From the IMG/VR virus record IMGVR_UViG_3300005563_000005, positions 1 to 63,203 of that record: DNA of 63,203 bases; one strand, 5' to 3'. The stretch comes from a virus. The notes below the pieces were generated by a model, which worked only from the letters and a program-made list of their open reading frames with translations, was not told the DNA's origin and ran no database searches. Of this stretch, positions 59,992-63,203 are shown in pieces (position 1 is the stretch's first letter; the number at the start of each line of letters is the position of its first letter). Position numbers and translations under genes: made by a program.

Positions 59992-62900
59992 TTAAATCCT
60001 AGCGCCAGATGCGCCGCCGCCGCCAGAGACGTCGCCGAACGGCCGGACGCGCTGATACGGTCCGTTTGAACCCCACGATTTAACCAGGAATTCGATATCG
60101 CGTTCGTACAGTTGCAATCCGGTGCCGCTGACGGTCAACTGCCAGTACCGACCTTTAAGCGGCGGACAGACGAAATATGTCTTCTGCGGACTGTTCGCCG
60201 CGCCTAGCGTAGCGATCGTGACCGGCGGTTGTCCGTCGACAATGACCGAGACGACGCCACCGGCCATCGCAGCCGCGAACGCTAGCCATAACTCGCGACT
60301 GTGTAAATACCCGTTCTGTCCAAGCGCGGTCGGTTGACTAACCCAGTAGTTCGCGATCTCCGGTTCGAGTTCGAAGACCCATTCGCTATCTTGCCAGTAG
60401 CGCCAAGGTACGCCGTCTAACGGGACGATCTTCATCAGATGCGCTTTGAACGGCGTCGGCCACGAGTAAGGTAACGTTTCCTCACCGTTATGTTTGATCG
60501 TAAGGATAGGACCGGCAATCCCGCCTTCATAGAGAATCTGAATCTGTTTCGTCGCGCCGAACGTGTCCGCGTGCAAACGGATGCCCTGAACGAATTTATA
60601 GTGCGTAGTTCCACCATTCACCCAATTAACCGCGAGCGCGCCGCCATACTCCGGTTCGTTATTGTAGAGATATTGCGTGTCCGGCCAATACCGCCACTTC
60701 ACATCCACGTCCAACGGAACAATTCTCATCTGGTGAGAATAGACCGGCGTAAAGTAGTACGGTAAGGTCTCTTCTCCGTTGTGGTTAATGGTTATCGTCG
60801 TCGGACTCGCGCCGCCATCGAACTGAATCTGGACTCGCTTCGCCTGTCCGAACGTATCCGCGTGCAACAGAATCCCGTTGACCCATTTATAACCCGGATG
60901 ACCGCCGTCTACCCAGTTGACCGCGAGTTCGCCGCCATACTCGGGTTCATTATTCCCTAGCCATTCGGTATCCGGCCAAAACCGCCAAGGAACCGCATCA
61001 AGCGGGATAATGCGGATCTGGTGTCCGTAGAACGGTTGCCAGTAGTACGGTAGCGTCTCTTCTCCGTTATGGTTGATCGTGATCGTCGCGCCGAGTTGAC
61101 CGCCGTCGAATTCGATCCGGATCTGTTTGTCCTGTCCGAAGGTGTCCGCATGGAGCTTGAACCCGTTTAACCATTTGAATTGAACCGCGCCGCCGTTGAC
61201 CCAGTTGACAGCCATTGCGCCGCCGTACTCGGGTTCGTCGTTCCCGATCCATTCCTCATCCATCCAGTCGTGCCAAGGAACGTTATCAAGCGGAACTAGC
61301 CGTATTTCGTGACAGTAGATCGGCGGGAAGTAGTACGGTAGCCGCTGTTCGCCGTCGCAGTTGACCGTTAGCGTCGTGCTCGTCTGCCCGTTGTCATATT
61401 CGAGCTTGAACGTTTTGTCCTGTCCGTACGTGTCCGCGTGAATGACGACGCCGTTGACCCACTTGAACTTTTTCGTCCCGCCGATCTGCCAGTCTGACGG
61501 CCGTGCGGTCGTGTCCGTAGGCAACGGTAGATACGACGGTTGCCATTCGTAGAGATAAACCGGTCCCTGACCGGTTATCATCGCCGTGAAGTTCTTATGA
61601 ATAATCGGAAGGTCTTCGTACTGCGGAGGATCGATCAGGTCGAAGATCGTCTGCCGGCGCGCGGACGCAAGCGGCACGATTTTTAGAATTCCCGCGACGA
61701 GCAGATTATCGAAGAACGTCAGGATATTCGGCTGCGACAGGTTCGAGTCCGTACCGTAGTCCAGCATGACGTCGCCCCATTGTTTTAGTGCGCGGCTGTC
61801 GCCTCCGTCAACAACTGGCGGTAGAATCGTCCAGCCGACAGGTCCGCCGTAGTCGCTATTCCCGTTTGTCAGTTGGTAGACGTTCCCGTCTTCGCCGCCG
61901 ACCATCGTCTTTGGGTTTGCGATGCCTTGCTCCAGTACGAATATCGACGCTTGCGGCGTGTACTGGTCTTTCCGCCAGCCTTTCGAAATGACCGAGTAGA
62001 CTAGCGCTTCGACAACACCTGAAGTGTTAAGATACGTCGCGTAGACAAATGACTCCGAATAGCCAATCCGAAGAACCGACGCAGCAGAGTAGTTCGGAGG
62101 ATAAATCGTTTGCCCTGCGATGGAGACAGGAACTCCAGGAATCCCTTGCTGTCCTTGTATCCCTGCATGAGGAAATAACGGGTATAGGCTGTCTGCCGTC
62201 AGGTTTTCCGCCGTCGCGCCAAACCCGTACACATATATCCCGTCCGGACCCCACCAAAACAACATCTTCCGTTTTGCATCAAACGCCCACGGACCGGCGA
62301 GTCCCTCGACTCCCGCCAGACGATACGCCGCGTACGGATTAATTCCGCCCGGTGTAGACTCTACGCGGTACAGACTCGTCGACGTAAAGACATAGTTACT
62401 GCCTTCCGCGTAGAACCCGTTCAGCGCTGGTTCAGACGGACTCGTAATCTCGATATATCCGCTATCCGACGCGCCGTCCGGGTTGTCGACATTGCTGAAG
62501 TACATCAGTCCAGGATTCAGCGGGTCTCCGACCGCGCAGATACGGTTATTCTGGCTATCGAGCCACGCGCCGTAGATCGGCTGACCTTCGATCGTCGCTT
62601 CAGGGATTACGAAGTCGTACGTACCGGACGAAGGCAATGGTACGGACTGTTCAAGCGTCAGATCCGTGTCCGACTGTGGCGGCGCGAACAGGCTATACGT
62701 GTTCCCGCCGAGAATGATCGACGTCCCACGCAGCCAGCGCGTATTGAATCTATCTCCGCTTGCCCAACCGACAGACGTACCGACGACGACCGCAGTCCCG
62801 CGTTTCGGCGTATCCGTGACCGGCCACGGCTGGTAACAGGTAACTTCTAGCGCGTCCGCGATCTGCGCGGCCGCTTCAGTCGTCGTATCGACAAACGCCG

Positions 62901-63203
62901 CCCCCGGAGCAACCGACCCTACGTAGTGCCAGTCCGGATTACTACCTCCGCGTCGTTCCCAGTCGACGATATCGACCTGCGTGTCCGAACTCACCGGACA
63001 GGTCAGCGAGACTGCCTGACGACGCAATATCTCGCCGTTCCGCGTCTCCGGACTTACCGTTGACTTCGCGCCGGTTTGCGTGTTGCGGTAGCGATACCGC
63101 CATTGAATCGGCGGCATGGTCGCGCCGTTTGTATTGAAATCGCAGTCCGGACCATAACCGCCGCCGATCCACATTCCAGACGCGCGCATTTCAACCGTAC
63201 CGC
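59992..63203 (-). CDS. Large tail protein, C-terminal part (starts at 1622 across the join)
   Basis: About residues 518-1587 of the 1587-residue protein; bases 63134-63203 are the duplicated overlap. Residues about 730-900 look like a beta-propeller nozzle protein (NRICAVGDPLNPGLMYFSNV, then FWWGPDGIYVYG). Residues about 1088-1465 are four tandem repeats of 96-97 residues, each with HADTFGQ, NHNGEETLPYY and NEPEYGG. The tail ends with a Gly-rich GGGGASGARI. Likely the tail nozzle/hub that carries fibres; inferred. Palindrome copy 62354. Confidence 0.85.
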   Translation of the reverse strand, partial: GTVEMRASGMWIGGGYGPDCDFNTNGATMPPIQWRYRYRNTQTGAKSTVSPETRNGEILRRQAVSLTCPVSSDTQVDIVDWERRGGSNPDWHYVGSVAPGAAFVDTTTEAAAQIADALEVTCYQPWPVTDTPKRGTAVVVGTSVGWASGDRFNTRWLRGTSIILGGNTYSLFAPPQSDTDLTLEQSVPLPSSGTYDFVIPEATIEGQPIYGAWLDSQNNRICAVGDPLNPGLMYFSNVDNPDGASDSGYIEITSPSEPALNGFYAEGSNYVFTSTSLYRVESTPGGINPYAAYRLAGVEGLAGPWAFDAKRKMLFWWGPDGIYVYGFGATAENLTADSLYPLFPHAGIQGQQGIPGVPVSIAGQTIYPPNYSAASVLRIGYSESFVYATYLNTSGVVEALVYSVISKGWRKDQYTPQASIFVLEQGIANPKTMVGGEDGNVYQLTNGNSDYGGPVGWTILPPVVDGGDSRALKQWGDVMLDYGTDSNLSQPNILTFFDNLLVAGILKIVPLASARRQTIFDLIDPPQYEDLPIIHKNFTAMITGQGPVYLYEWQPSYLPLPTDTTARPSDWQIGGTKKFKWVNGVVIHADTYGQDKTFKLEYDNGQTSTTLTVNCDGEQRLPYYFPPIYCHEIRLVPLDNVPWHDWMDEEWIGNDEPEYGGAMAVNWVNGGAVQFKWLNGFKLHADTFGQDKQIRIEFDGGQLGATITINHNGEETLPYYWQPFYGHQIRIIPLDAVPWRFWPDTEWLGNNEPEYGGELAVNWVDGGHPGYKWVNGILLHADTFGQAKRVQIQFDGGASPTTITINHNGEETLPYYFTPVYSHQMRIVPLDVDVKWRYWPDTQYLYNNEPEYGGALAVNWVNGGTTHYKFVQGIRLHADTFGATKQIQILYEGGIAGPILTIKHNGEETLPYSWPTPFKAHLMKIVPLDGVPWRYWQDSEWVFELEPEIANYWVSQPTALGQNGYLHSRELWLAFAAAMAGGVVSVIVDGQPPVTIATLGAANSPQKTYFVCPPLKGRYWQLTVSGTGLQLYERDIEFLVKSWGSNGPYQRVRPFGDVSGGGGASGARI
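60360..61490 (-). repeat. Four tandem protein repeats of 288-291 bases
   Basis: The HADTFGQ codons recur at about 60561, 60852, 61140 and 61428: spacing 291, 288, 288 bases. Repeats remain alike along their whole length, indicating recent or constrained duplication inside the tail protein. Confidence 0.85.
62354..62364. repeat. Dispersed palindrome GTAG-N3-CTAC, copy 10
   Basis: GTAGACTCTAC, inside the large tail protein gene. Confidence 0.75.
63134..63203. repeat. Terminal direct repeat, right copy
   Basis: Identical to bases 1-70; see the left copy. Confidence 0.95.

Noticed and set aside
1-63203. CRISPR array, insertion sequence or tRNA cluster
   Set aside because: No regularly spaced direct repeats of suitable length, no transposase gene and no tRNA fold seen on either strand by eye.
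63134-63203. True short direct terminal repeat of a linear genome
   Set aside because: The repeat is inside a gene that reads in frame across the join, and 70 bases fits assembly overlap better; read mapping would decide.

Overview
The window is a complete double-stranded DNA phage genome in circular (or circularly permuted) form. Its first 70 bases are repeated exactly as its last 70 (1-70 = 63134-63203), so the unit length is 63133 bp. A single reading frame runs through the join, reuniting a 1587-residue tail protein. GC looks slightly above half. There are no tRNA genes, no CRISPR array and no insertion sequence. A terminase, a 727-residue portal, a capsid protein, large internal virion proteins and tailspikes, with no tape measure, sheath or major tail tube gene, fit a short-tailed (podovirus-like) particle. 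The host is inferred, not shown. The style of the secreted proteins (signal peptides ending FG|Q, cysteine-paired beta-helix proteins, PKD-like domain) suggests a Gram-negative soil bacterium, perhaps an Acidobacteriota.

Layout. Two transcription blocks diverge near 23.85 kb and converge at 45.01 kb. The minus-strand late block runs from 23.76 kb down through position 1, across the join and down to 45.02 kb. In that order it holds small late genes and a candidate small terminase, large terminase, a LuxR-type helix-turn-helix protein, KTSC protein, endolysin, portal, a regulatory gap with a candidate small RNA, scaffold, capsid protein, accessory head proteins, connector-like proteins, two exported proteins, the tail protein with 96-residue repeats, two exported beta-helix tailspikes, glycine-rich internal proteins and small membrane (lysis-type) proteins.

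The plus-strand early block (23.9-45.0 kb) starts with small genes and a Mom-like DNA-modification gene. An 800-base palindrome-rich non-coding region with direct repeats follows and is the best origin candidate. Next come a DUF932 gene and a tyrosine recombinase split into two polypeptides around a small inserted gene. Then come a membrane protein, an XRE-like DNA-binding protein and an orphan ParB. The replication and repair cluster follows: AAA ATPase, XPD/DinG-type helicase, a possible DNA-binding protein, PD-(D/E)XK nuclease, Sak4-like ATPase, ERCC4 nuclease, HNH protein, uracil-DNA-glycosylase/exonuclease fusion, small zinc protein and family A polymerase.

Most notable points: (1) a palindrome GTAG-N3-CTAC occurs ten times around the genome (about one expected), with five further partial copies, mostly inside genes and once over the ribosome binding site in front of the XRE/ParB genes; (2) the recombinase and the glycosylase-exonuclease-polymerase are both split around small ORFs; (3) four large tail or surface proteins carry Sec signal peptides and many paired cysteines; (4) the capsid operon leader looks like promoter plus operator plus terminator of a short RNA. 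ParB, a recombinase and dispersed operator-like sites together suggest a temperate phage kept as a plasmid, which is an inference.
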